From contig JAKLLB010000028.1 of assembly GCA_023150345.1 (NCBI GenBank), forward strand, positions 1 to 42,054: a stretch of 42,054 bases of DNA, given 5' to 3'. Below, piece by piece: positions 18,001 through 25,483 of this stretch; position 1 is the first letter of the stretch; the number at the start of each line of letters is the position of its first letter. This stretch comes from Aquabacterium sp. (GTDB taxonomy: Bacteria; Pseudomonadota; Gammaproteobacteria; Burkholderiales; Burkholderiaceae_C). Position numbers and translations under genes: made by a program. The notes under the pieces were generated by a model. It was not told the origin of the DNA. It made no database searches and worked only from the letters and a program-made list of their open reading frames with translations.

Positions 18001-18684
18001 TCAGGGAAGGCGGTAGGTCACGGCCCAGTAATGGTGGAAGTCGTGCCAGCGCAACTCGAGCGCCGTGGGCAGCAGGTGGGCCACGTCCTCGAAGCGTGGG
18101 AAGTTCTTCAGCACCTCGTGCGTGCTGCCGTCGTCGAGCTGGCGCTGCTGGTAGGTGTTGCCTTCGGCGTCGCGGCGGCTGATGGGCGTGCTGCTGCCAG
18201 CCACGTAGGCGTTGTCCAGCATCACCACCAGCGCCCCGGGTTGCAGCCGGCAGTGCAGCTGCTGCAGCCAGTGCGCCAGCCGCGTCAGTGGCACGTGCGA
18301 CCACCAGCAGCCGGTGAAGGCGGCGTCGTAGGGTTCGACGGGCACGCCCTCGAGCGCATAGGCGTCGGCCTCGGCGAAGGTCACCGCCTGCGGCATCGGC
18401 TTGCCGCGCGCGATCTGCAGCGTCTGCGGGTTCACGTCGGTGGCCAGCCACCGGTGGGCCTGGCGCGCGCCGTGCAGCGTCCACCAGCCGGTGCCGCACG
18501 CCAGCTCCAGCACATGACGGTCCTTCATGAGTGCAGCGAGCCAGGCCTCCATCGCGCGCAGGTCGGCCTGGCGTTCGGGCTTGTGATAGACCCGTTCGTA
18601 CTCGGCGGCCCGGCGCGCGTAGTAGTCGGCCATCGCGGCCACGCTGGCCGTGCTCTCGGTGCTGCAATCGACGGTGTCGGTCAT
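18001..18684 (-). CDS. Class I SAM-dependent methyltransferase inside the glc operon
   Basis: This is a 227-residue Rossmann-fold methyltransferase. Motif I is at residues 58-67 (VLELACGTGWW); the ATDVNPQTLQIA acidic loop and the EADAY adenine-side motif follow. The C-terminal part (DGSTHEVLKNFPRFEDV, LRWHDFHHYWAVTYRL) resembles uncharacterised small-molecule methyltransferases. The substrate is unknown. It starts 9 nt after the glcE stop and ends 30 nt before glcF, so it is co-transcribed with glycolate oxidase. That is not the usual glcDEF arrangement, and the enzyme has no known role in glycolate metabolism. Confidence 0.88.
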   Translation of the reverse strand: MTDTVDCSTESTASVAAMADYYARRAAEYERVYHKPERQADLRAMEAWLAALMKDRHVLELACGTGWWTLHGARQAHRWLATDVNPQTLQIARGKPMPQAVTFAEADAYALEGVPVEPYDAAFTGCWWSHVPLTRLAHWLQQLHCRLQPGALVVMLDNAYVAGSSTPISRRDAEGNTYQQRQLDDGSTHEVLKNFPRFEDVAHLLPTALELRWHDFHHYWAVTYRLP

Positions 18685-18693
18685 GGGCGTGCG

Positions 18694-19806
18694 TCAGATC
18701 TGCGGGTGCAAGCGGCCCGGGTTGAACAAGCCCTCGGGATCGAATGCGGTCTTCACGGCGCGATGCAATGCCAGCAGCTCGGGCGAGAGCGCCGCCCAGC
18801 TGAGCGCCGGGCGCGGCCCCAGCCACGCCTGGGCATGGCCGCCGCAGGCTTGCGCCGCCTGTTGCACCGCCGCAGCGGGGGCGTCGGTGAGCACCCAGCG
18901 CTGCGCACCACCCCATTCCAGCAGCGCGGGGCCGGGCAGTGCCAGCACGGCGGTGGTTGCAGGCACCGACAGGCGCCACAGCGTGGCGGCATCGGCAGCG
19001 GCACGGGCGCGTGCCAGCTCGAAATAGGCATGTCGCTGGTCGCGCAGGCTGTTCCACAGGGCGGCGGCGTCGGTGTCGGACACCGGCGATCCACCGAGCG
19101 CCTGCACGGCCTGCCGCACCGCCGCCGCAGCGCCGCACAGGCGCAGCCACAGCACGCCGTCGAGCCAGGTGCCCGCCGAGATGGGCAGCGGCTGTGCGCT
19201 CCAGCGCGCCAGCTGCTGCAGCGCCTGCTCCTGCGGCCACTCGAAGCGCAGGGTGGCGCAGGCCGGGGGGCGCGGCAATACCTTGAGCGAGACGTCGGTG
19301 ATCACACCCAGCACACCCCAGGAGCCCGCGAGCAGGCGCGAGATGTCGTAGCCGGCGACGTTCTTCATCACCTGCCCGCCGAAGCGCAGCTGCTCGCCGC
19401 GGCCGTCGAGCAGCGATGCGCCGAGCACGTAGTCGCGCAGCGACCCGACGGTGGCCCGCGCCGGTCCCGACAGGCCGGCGGCCACCATGCCGCCGACCGT
19501 GCCACCCGTCGATGCATCGCGGCCCAGGCGCGGGGGTTCGAACGCCAGTTGCTGTCCCTGCTCGGCCAGCGCCGCTTCCAGCTCGGCCAGCGGCGTGCCG
19601 GCGCGAACCGTCACCACCAGCTCGCTGGGCTCGTAGGCGACGATGCCGCGCAGCCCATCGGTGCGCAGGGGCTCGCCCGCAGCGCCGCTGGAGGCCGGCA
19701 CCTCGCCCAGGTGGGCCTTGGTGCCGCCGCCCATGATGTGCAGCGGCGTGCGGTCTGCACGCGCCGCGGCCACCCGATCGGCCAGCGCCTTCAGGGCCGT
19801 GTCCAT
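18694..19806 (-). CDS. glcE: GlcE, glycolate oxidase FAD-binding subunit
   Basis: This is a 370-residue FAD-binding subunit with an FAD-linked-oxidase N-terminal half: HIMGGGTKAHLG, the Gly-rich GGTVGGMVAAGLSGP, the conserved RFGGQVMKNVAGYDISRLLAGSWG, and GVITDVSLKVLP. It ends with FDPEGLFNPGRL. It lacks the full C-terminal substrate cap of GlcD, as GlcE normally does. The ATG shares one base with the glcD stop (TGATG), indicating coupled translation. GlcD, GlcE and GlcF together form the membrane-associated glycolate dehydrogenase. Confidence 0.95.
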   Translation of the reverse strand: MDTALKALADRVAAARADRTPLHIMGGGTKAHLGEVPASSGAAGEPLRTDGLRGIVAYEPSELVVTVRAGTPLAELEAALAEQGQQLAFEPPRLGRDASTGGTVGGMVAAGLSGPARATVGSLRDYVLGASLLDGRGEQLRFGGQVMKNVAGYDISRLLAGSWGVLGVITDVSLKVLPRPPACATLRFEWPQEQALQQLARWSAQPLPISAGTWLDGVLWLRLCGAAAAVRQAVQALGGSPVSDTDAAALWNSLRDQRHAYFELARARAAADAATLWRLSVPATTAVLALPGPALLEWGGAQRWVLTDAPAAAVQQAAQACGGHAQAWLGPRPALSWAALSPELLALHRAVKTAFDPEGLFNPGRLHPQI

Positions 19807-21308
19807 CAGAAGCGCTCCAGTTCGGGGAAGGGCAACAGTCCCTTGCGCACATGCATGCGGCCGTACTCGGCACAGCGGTTCGCCGTGGGCACGGCCTTGC
19901 CCGGGTTGAGCAGTTCCTGCGGATCGAAGGCGGCCTTCAGCGCCCGCATGCGCGCCAGTTCGGCGGCCGTGAACTGCACGCACATCGAGGCGAGCTTCTC
20001 CACGCCCACGCCGTGTTCTCCGCTGATCGTGCCGCCCAGCGCCACGCTGGTTTCCAGGATCTCGGCACCGAAGGCCTCGGCGCGGCGCAGCTGGTCGGGG
20101 TCGTTGGCGTCGAACAGGATCAGCGGATGCAGGTTGCCGTCGCCAGCATGGAAGACGTTGCAGCAGCGCAGCGCGTACTTGCGCTCCATCTCCTGGATGG
20201 CCAGCAGAATCTCCGCCAGGCGCTTGCGCGGGATGGTGGAGTCCATGCAGATGTAGTCGGGGCTGATGCGCCCCGAGGCGGGGAAGGCGTTCTTGCGCCC
20301 GCTCCAGAACCGCAGTCGCTGTGCTTCGTCCTCGCTGACCTGCACGCGCGTGGCGCCGCTGGCCTGCAGCACCGCGCGCATGCGGCCGATCTCTTCGTCC
20401 ACTTCCTCGGGCGTGCCGTCGCTTTCGCACAGCAAGATGGCTTCGGCGTCGAGGTCGTAGCCGGCGTGGACAAAGTCCTCCACCGCCGCCGTCATGGGTT
20501 TGTCCATCATCTCCAGCCCGGCCGGGATGATGCCCGCGGCGATGATCGCCGCCACCGCCTCGCCGGCGGCGCGAATGTCGGCAAAGCTGGCCATCAGGCA
20601 GCGCGCCAGCCGCGGGCGCGGCACCAGCTTCACCGTCACCTCGGTCACCACCGCCAGCATGCCCTCGCTGCCGATCACCGCGGCCAGCAGGTCCAGCCCC
20701 GGGCTGTCGAGCGCGTGGCTGCCGAAGGTGACCGGCTCGCCGCGGGCGGTGTATCCGCGCACCTGCAGCACGTTGTGCACCGTCAGGCCGTACTTCAGGC
20801 AGTGCACGCCGCCGGAGTTCTCGGCCACGTTGCCGCCGATGGTGCAGGCGATCTGGCTCGACGGATCGGGCGCGTAGTACAGGCCATGCGGCGCAGCGGC
20901 CTCGCTGATGGCCAGGTTGCGCACGCCGCACTGCACCACCGCCGTGCGGGCCAGCGGGTCGAGAGCGATGATGCGGTTGAAGCGGGTGAGCGACAGCGTC
21001 ACGCCCAGCGGGTGCGGCATCGCCCCGCCCGACAGGCCGGTGCCCGCGCCGCGCGCCACCACCGGCACGCCCAAGCCGTGGCACGCCCGCAGCACCGCGG
21101 CCACCTGGTCTTCCGTCTCGGGCAGCGCCACCGCCAGCGGCGTCTGCCTGTATGCCGTGAGGCCGTCGCACTCGTAGGGCGTGGTGTCCTCCTGGCGGAA
21201 CAGCAGCGCATGCGCCGGCAGCAGCGGCCGCAGCGCCGCCACCACCTGCGCCTGTCGGGCGGCACGCTCGGCGGGTGTAGGCGCGGCGGTCGGGGCTGGG
21301 TCGTTCAT
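19806..21308 (-). CDS. glcD: GlcD, glycolate oxidase catalytic flavoprotein subunit
   Basis: This is a 500-residue FAD-dependent dehydrogenase. FAD-binding segments are VPVVARGAGTGLSGGAMP, TIGGNVAENSGGVHCLKYG and GSEGMLAVVTEVTVKLVP. The C-terminal substrate/metal region contains CCNVFHAGDGNLHPL and GGTISGEHGVGVEK, with FDPQELLNPGK at the end. It oxidises glycolate to glyoxylate. The start ATG 21308 gives the usual length of about 500 residues; the frame is open 42 codons further upstream, but that part is not conserved. It is first in the operon and divergent from the CWC protein gene across a 129-bp gap. No GlcC-type regulator lies next to it. Confidence 0.95.
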   Translation of the reverse strand: MNDPAPTAAPTPAERAARQAQVVAALRPLLPAHALLFRQEDTTPYECDGLTAYRQTPLAVALPETEDQVAAVLRACHGLGVPVVARGAGTGLSGGAMPHPLGVTLSLTRFNRIIALDPLARTAVVQCGVRNLAISEAAAPHGLYYAPDPSSQIACTIGGNVAENSGGVHCLKYGLTVHNVLQVRGYTARGEPVTFGSHALDSPGLDLLAAVIGSEGMLAVVTEVTVKLVPRPRLARCLMASFADIRAAGEAVAAIIAAGIIPAGLEMMDKPMTAAVEDFVHAGYDLDAEAILLCESDGTPEEVDEEIGRMRAVLQASGATRVQVSEDEAQRLRFWSGRKNAFPASGRISPDYICMDSTIPRKRLAEILLAIQEMERKYALRCCNVFHAGDGNLHPLILFDANDPDQLRRAEAFGAEILETSVALGGTISGEHGVGVEKLASMCVQFTAAELARMRALKAAFDPQELLNPGKAVPTANRCAEYGRMHVRKGLLPFPELERF

Positions 21309-21420
21309 CGGTCGCAGGCGAGGGGGCGAGGCTGCGCGCAGTCTAGGCCCGCGGCGGCATCCCGTGCACCTGAAAGTTGCTCGCTCGGCGCCTGAGCGGA
21401 TTTCACGCACACGGCCATGC

Positions 21421-21426
21421 TGTAAT
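21421..21426 (+). promoter_or_regulatory. Extended -10 box (TGcTGTAAT) of the CWC gene
   Basis: TGTAAT preceded by TGC (21418-21420) gives an extended -10 motif 11 nt before the CWC start codon, which predicts a very short leader. No good -35 box is seen. Confidence 0.45.
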
Positions 21427-21437
21427 GCCCGCATCCC

Positions 21438-21647
21438 ATGACCACCCCCGACGTCGATCCCGACCGGTGCCCGCTGTGCGGCCAGGCCAATGCCTGCGCC
21501 ATGGCCACGCCCGGCGGCGACGAGTCGCCGTGCTGGTGCACGCAGGCCAGCTTCAGCCCGGAGTTGCTCGAGCGCGTGCCCGCCGAGCAGCGCGGCCGCG
21601 CCTGTATCTGCAGCCGATGCGCGCAGCAGGGTGGCCCGATGCCGTAG
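21438..21647 (+). CDS. Cysteine-rich CWC family small protein
   Basis: This is a 69-residue protein dominated by cysteine pairs: CPLCGQANAC near the N terminus, the CWC triplet in ESPCWCTQASF and CICSRC near the C terminus. It matches the Cys-rich CWC family of Proteobacteria, thought to bind zinc; the function is unknown. It is divergent from glcD. The ATG at 21438 leaves room for only a few nt of leader after the -10 box, so it may be translated with a very short leader. The stop at 21647 is followed by a remnant of a PIN-domain gene. Confidence 0.85.
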   Translation: MTTPDVDPDRCPLCGQANACAMATPGGDESPCWCTQASFSPELLERVPAEQRGRACICSRCAQQGGPMP

Positions 21648-21649
21648 TT

Positions 21650-21874
21650 CCGGTGGCTGTGGTCACCACCGGCCACGCGCGCCAGGCTTGGCAACGCGGC
21701 CTGCCGCGTCCGATGGCACCAAGGGCCACCGTGCGGGAGCTGATGTGCGTGCTGGGAGATCCCAAGTTCGAGCTCTCGGCCGACGAGCAGGGCGGACTGC
21801 TGGCCGACTACCTGCCCTCTGCCGAGGTGGCGACGATACCCGAGCCGCCCAGCGCCGCCAACAACCAGTCGTGA
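21650..21874 (+). pseudogene. Remnant of a PIN-family (COG1569-like) toxin gene
   Basis: In the frame ending at 21874, the translation from about 21713 contains RATVRELMCVLGDPKFELSA, followed by EQGGLLADYLPSAEVATIPEPP. This resembles the middle of PIN-family putative toxins (…REL.RVL.YPKF.LS..EQ..LLADYLP…). The N-terminal DTNVVL motif and the C-terminal CRDxDDQxFLxLA part are missing: upstream the frame runs through the CWC gene, and downstream it runs into the 3' end of the LysR gene and stops. It is therefore read as a decayed fragment. The match is by eye. An unrelated open frame is the alternative. Confidence 0.5.
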
Positions 21875-22728
21875 AAGGCGGCGCACTCCCAGCGCTCCAG
21901 CGTGCCGGGCTTCCAGCACAGGGTGTGCACATGGGGCGAGGGCACGCTGCGCGGTGACAGGCGCACGAGCCGGCCGCTGTCGAGCCAGGAGGCGCCCAGC
22001 TTCAGACGGGCCAGCGTCACGCCCAGCCCGGCGGCAGCGGCGTCGAGCATCAGGCCCACGTCGTTGAACTGCGCGCCGTCGCGGGGCTCCGGGCGGTCGA
22101 TCCCGCAGGCGCGGAACCACGTGCTCCAGGGCTCGAGCGGGCTGCGAATCAGGCGCACCCGCCCGACCTCCTCGGAGGTCGCGAAGCCGCCATCGAACGG
22201 CCCGGCCTCGGCCAGCGTATCGGGGCTGCACACCGGCGTCACCTCGTCGCGCATCAGCAGCGCCTGCTCCCAGCCGGGATAGGGCCCGGCGCCGAAGCGC
22301 ACCTCCAGGTCGGCGGGCTCGGCGGTCACGTCCAGCAGCGGAATGGCGACCTGCAGCACCAGTTCGATCTCGGGGTAGGCACGGCGGAACCCCGCCAGCC
22401 GCGGCAGCAGCACCGCACGCGAGAAGGTGGGCGTGACCGCAAGCTTGAGTCGCGCGGCGGTGGCTGTGGCGCGTGGGCCCGGCATCTGCTGCAGCGCCTG
22501 CAGCGCCGGGCGCACCTGGGCGAGATAGCTGGCGCCATCGGCGGTGAGGGTGAAGCTGCCGCGCGCGAACAAGGCGGTGCCCAACTGCGACTCGAGCTGG
22601 CGCAGCCGGTGACTCACGGCGCTGGGCGTCACCGCCAGTTCGGCTCCCGCCCGATTGACGCTGCGCAGCCGCGCCAGCGCCTCGAACGCCAGCAGGTTCT
22701 GGATGGGCGGGATGCGTGGCGGCGGCAT
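21808..22728 (-). CDS. LysR-family transcriptional regulator (GcvA-like)
   Basis: This is a 306-residue LysR-type regulator. The N-terminal helix-turn-helix is at about 8-66 (LLAFEALARLRSVNRAGAELAVTPSAVSHRLRQLESQLG). The effector-binding domain (about 90-295) includes LKLAVTPTFSRAVLLPRL and LRLIRSPLEPWSTWF-type strands, most like the GcvA subgroup. The target is not evident: the nearest genes are an exported protein upstream on the same strand and glcD beyond the CWC gene. Control of one of these is possible but not shown. Start ATG 22728 places the HTH in the standard position. Confidence 0.92.
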   Translation of the reverse strand: MPPPRIPPIQNLLAFEALARLRSVNRAGAELAVTPSAVSHRLRQLESQLGTALFARGSFTLTADGASYLAQVRPALQALQQMPGPRATATAARLKLAVTPTFSRAVLLPRLAGFRRAYPEIELVLQVAIPLLDVTAEPADLEVRFGAGPYPGWEQALLMRDEVTPVCSPDTLAEAGPFDGGFATSEEVGRVRLIRSPLEPWSTWFRACGIDRPEPRDGAQFNDVGLMLDAAAAGLGVTLARLKLGASWLDSGRLVRLSPRSVPSPHVHTLCWKPGTLERWECAAFHDWLLAALGGSGIVATSAEGR

Positions 22729-22773
22729 GCGGGGGAGCTTGCCACAGATGCGGTCGCAGGCGCAGGTGCGCCG

Positions 22774-23412
22774 CTATCGCTGCTTGTGTCGAAGGCGCCA
22801 GCTGTTGGCCAGGTCGATGCGGTCGATGTCGTCGGTCGACATGATGGGCGCGTACATCAGGTCGGTCGGGTCGCCGCTGCGCTGCCAGCCCATGCGCATC
22901 TCGCCGACGATGCGCAGCAGCATCTTGGCCGCGCGGCTGCCCACGACGTCGTTCGTTGCCGGGCGGCCATCGCTGCCGTAGAGCAGACGGGCGACCGACA
23001 GCACCGAGGTGTTCGACATCGGGCTGTGCAGCGAGAACTGAAAGCGGAAGTTGCGGCTGCGCGAGTTGATGTCGCGGTCGGTCAGCACGATGAAGTAGGT
23101 GCGCGGCGACACCTCGGGCAGCGTGCGCGCCAGGCGCGTACCCAGGGCAATGTAATCCTCGCCCGCATACTGATTGGTGCCCGGAAACGGCTCCAAGGCC
23201 CCAGGCGGCGCCCAGGTGGTGGCCTTGATCCACAGCCCGGTATCCAGGGTGAGGCCGCGCGCGATTGTCTCGGCCAACGCTTCGGGCATGCCGTCAGTCG
23301 GAATGACGTACAGATGCACCGCGTCGACCGGACTGGCCAGCGGCAAGGTGCGGCCTTGGGCAAGGGCCGCCATTGGTGTGGCAAGCGTGGCAAGCACAGC
23401 GCGTCGACGCAT
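22774..23412 (-). CDS. Exported protein, possibly archaemetzincin-like without a zinc motif
   Basis: This is a 212-residue protein with a Sec-type signal peptide (MRRRAVLATLATPMAALAQG, cleavage near 19). The mature part has VHLYVIPTDGMPEALAETIARGL, then TYFIVLTDRDINSRSRNFRFQFS, then SNTSVLSVARLL, and ends with DPTDLMYAPIMSTDDID. The order of strands and the MYxPIMS ending recall archaemetzincin-type metallopeptidases, but the HExxHxxGxxH zinc site expected between them is absent (MLLRIVGEMRMGW stands there). The family link is therefore tentative and a peptidase activity is unlikely. The ATG at 23412 has an AGGGAG ribosome site. It lies 58 nt after the FIST gene on the same strand. Confidence 0.6.
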   Translation of the reverse strand: MRRRAVLATLATPMAALAQGRTLPLASPVDAVHLYVIPTDGMPEALAETIARGLTLDTGLWIKATTWAPPGALEPFPGTNQYAGEDYIALGTRLARTLPEVSPRTYFIVLTDRDINSRSRNFRFQFSLHSPMSNTSVLSVARLLYGSDGRPATNDVVGSRAAKMLLRIVGEMRMGWQRSGDPTDLMYAPIMSTDDIDRIDLANSWRLRHKQR

Positions 23413-23470
23413 CGAAGACTCCCTGGAGATGGTGTCGGACGACGCGCAGCGTGGTGGCGCGTCGACGGAA

Positions 23471-24682
23471 TCAGTCGCCCTCGCACACGAACACCGTCAG
23501 CACGCCGGTGTAGCCGTACAGATGGTGGTGCGCCACCTCGCCGCCGGCGAAGAAGCCGGTCAGGGGCACGTCGCCCAGCGCGCGCTGCACGATCAGGGCT
23601 TCGGCCGAGGGGCCGCCGAAGTGCGCGCCGCCGCGGCCGGCGCACGAGATGTACAGCGCGCCGGCGATGCGGCCGCCGCCGCTGGGTGTGGTGACGCCGC
23701 CGAGTGCACGCGCGGCCGGCACCAGGGGCAGCGGCTGTTCGGCATCGACTTCGTCGCGGATTTCGGCGCAGATGCGCACCAGGTCGCGGCGTGCGGCTTC
23801 GACGTCGCGACGGCACCAGGTGAGCTGTTCGCCCGGCTGGGGACGGTCGGCCAGGGCCACGGCGTCGCGCTGGGGGTCGATGCCGATGAGGTGGCGCACG
23901 CGGGTGTGGATGTCGAACTGGCGCCCGCGGCCCAGCACGGCGGCGTCACCGGCAGTCAGGCCCGCCAGCGTGGCGCGCATCGCCCGCAGCGCCGGTTCGG
24001 GCCGCTGCAGGCTCTGGCCGATATCGGACAACAGCAGCGGCAGCGCCGGCGCGCCGTCGAGCTGCAGCACCACGTTGCCCTCGCAAGCGGTGATGCGCCG
24101 CGGCGGCCCCACTGGCGTGCAGCCCTGGGTCACGCGCGAGACGATGCGCAGCCGCGGGGCGTAGGCCACGCCGCTCAGGCCGCCTTCGAACACGCCCTCG
24201 GCGATCTGCACAGCCGCGCCGCGGCCGCTGCACAGGCCACCGAACAGGTAGCCCGAGGTGGTGCGCTCGGCCAGTTCCTGCAGCAGCGCCGGCAGGTCGG
24301 GCAGCGTGCCGTCCAGGTGCACCTGCGCGGTTTGGGCGTGGCTGGGGTCGAGCGGGTAACGGCCGTTGAACACCTGGAACGAGTCGGGTGGCAGGTCGGC
24401 GAGCATCAGCGACAGCGCCGGCACGTCGATGTACTCGGCGCCGCTGCCCATGATGCCCACCGCACTGGCGCCCACCCAGGCCGTGCCGGGCCAGCGCTGC
24501 TGCAATTCGCCCAGCAGCAGCGCCGCATGTGGCACGTAGGCTTCGCTGAAGTAGACCCAGCCCAGCGTGGGCTGGAAGCCGCCCGTGCGCGCAGCGCGTT
24601 GCGCCTGCACCTGCGCCGCCACCAGGGCCAGCGCCATGCCGGGGTCCGGGTGGGTGGCGTGGGCGGCAACGAATGGGCTCAA
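23471..24682 (-). CDS. FIST-domain signal-transduction protein
   Basis: This protein of about 400 residues is made of FIST N and FIST C domains, predicted small-ligand sensory modules. Signatures are HATHPDPGMALALVAAQ near the N terminus, TAWVGASAVGIMGSG, TSGYLFGGLCSGRG, FEGGLSGVAYAP, QGCTPVGPPRRITACEGNVV and the FIST C end GALYISCAGRGG followed by TGFFAGGEVAHHHLYGYTGVLTVF. The start is uncertain. A TTG at 24682 keeps the conserved HATHPDP motif; a CTG overlapping the PhaM stop (24700) or an ATG at 24637 are alternatives. It directly follows phaM, with which it is probably co-transcribed. Confidence 0.85.
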   Translation of the reverse strand: MSPFVAAHATHPDPGMALALVAAQVQAQRAARTGGFQPTLGWVYFSEAYVPHAALLLGELQQRWPGTAWVGASAVGIMGSGAEYIDVPALSLMLADLPPDSFQVFNGRYPLDPSHAQTAQVHLDGTLPDLPALLQELAERTTSGYLFGGLCSGRGAAVQIAEGVFEGGLSGVAYAPRLRIVSRVTQGCTPVGPPRRITACEGNVVLQLDGAPALPLLLSDIGQSLQRPEPALRAMRATLAGLTAGDAAVLGRGRQFDIHTRVRHLIGIDPQRDAVALADRPQPGEQLTWCRRDVEAARRDLVRICAEIRDEVDAEQPLPLVPAARALGGVTTPSGGGRIAGALYISCAGRGGAHFGGPSAEALIVQRALGDVPLTGFFAGGEVAHHHLYGYTGVLTVFVCEGD

Positions 24683-24696
24683 GGCGGCAGCCGGGG

Positions 24697-25407
24697 TCAG
24701 CGGCGCGTGCTGCGCTTGCGGGCGGCTCCGGCGCGCGCGCCGGCGGCTGCGGCGGTGGCCGCCCCGGTGGCCGCCTTCTGGGCCACGCCGGCGGCCGTCT
24801 TGGCCACTGCGGCGGGCACCGATGCGGCCTTCTTCAACGTTTCGCCCGCGGCATCGAAGCTCTGCTTCACCATCGCCCCGGCCAGGTTCTTGGCCGCGTC
24901 GGTGGCGGTGTCCTTCATGGCATTGCTGGCCAACTCGGTGAACTGGCGGGTCAGCGCGCTCCACCACTGCATCGGATCGGCCACGCCGCCCGGCACCGGA
25001 GCGGCCGGCGGCGGTGCCTTCTTGCGCGCAGCCGGGCGCTTGGCGCCTGCCGGTGCGGGTGCCGGCGCACTGGCCGGTGCCGCCGGTGTGGCGACGTCCG
25101 GCATCGGCTTGATCTTGAGGGCCTCGGTCAGGTCGCCCAGAGAGACGTTCATCGTCTTGAGCGTCGACAGCGTCATGCGCTGAACTTCCAGGGCCTGGAT
25201 GGTGGCGGCCAGCATGCGCGCGTTCTGCTCGAGCCAGAACTGCACGGTGCGCAACTCCTCGATGCGCTTTTCCAGCTCCTCGGGGTTCAAGGTGGGCGCC
25301 ACCCACTGCCCCACGTTGGGCAGCGCGGCGCCGGCGTTCTTCACCAGGCCTTGCAGGAAGTCGAATCCGGGCACGAGCTTGGAGAACGCGGCGGTGGGGT
25401 CGACCAT
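24697..25407 (-). CDS. phaM: PhaM-type polyhydroxyalkanoate granule protein
   Basis: This 236-residue protein has a conserved N-terminal domain (about 1-100: FSKLVPGFDFLQGLVKNAG, APTLNPEELEKRIEELRTVQFWLEQN, LEVQRMTLSTLK). A Pro/Ala linker follows, then a DPMQWWSALTRQFTELAS helix and an Ala/Lys/Arg-rich tail. R. eutropha PhaM activates PHA synthase PhaC and uses such a basic tail to attach granules to the nucleoid, which ensures their even segregation. Its presence indicates that the host makes poly(3-hydroxybutyrate). No phaC or phasin gene is in the window. The ATG at 25407 is the natural start (MVDPTAAFSKLVPGFDF). Confidence 0.88.
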   Translation of the reverse strand: MVDPTAAFSKLVPGFDFLQGLVKNAGAALPNVGQWVAPTLNPEELEKRIEELRTVQFWLEQNARMLAATIQALEVQRMTLSTLKTMNVSLGDLTEALKIKPMPDVATPAAPASAPAPAPAGAKRPAARKKAPPPAAPVPGGVADPMQWWSALTRQFTELASNAMKDTATDAAKNLAGAMVKQSFDAAGETLKKAASVPAAVAKTAAGVAQKAATGAATAAAAGARAGAARKRSTRR

Positions 25408-25483
25408 GGGTGGGATCCTCGCGGTGGCGCGCCTTCCGGGACGGGGCGCTCGCTGTCGATGGTAGCCCCGGGCGCGCCTGAAG

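Noticed and set aside
21340-21345. TAGACT on the minus strand as a -10 box for glcD.
   Set aside because: No matching -35 box at usable spacing, and similar hexamers occur elsewhere in the gap.
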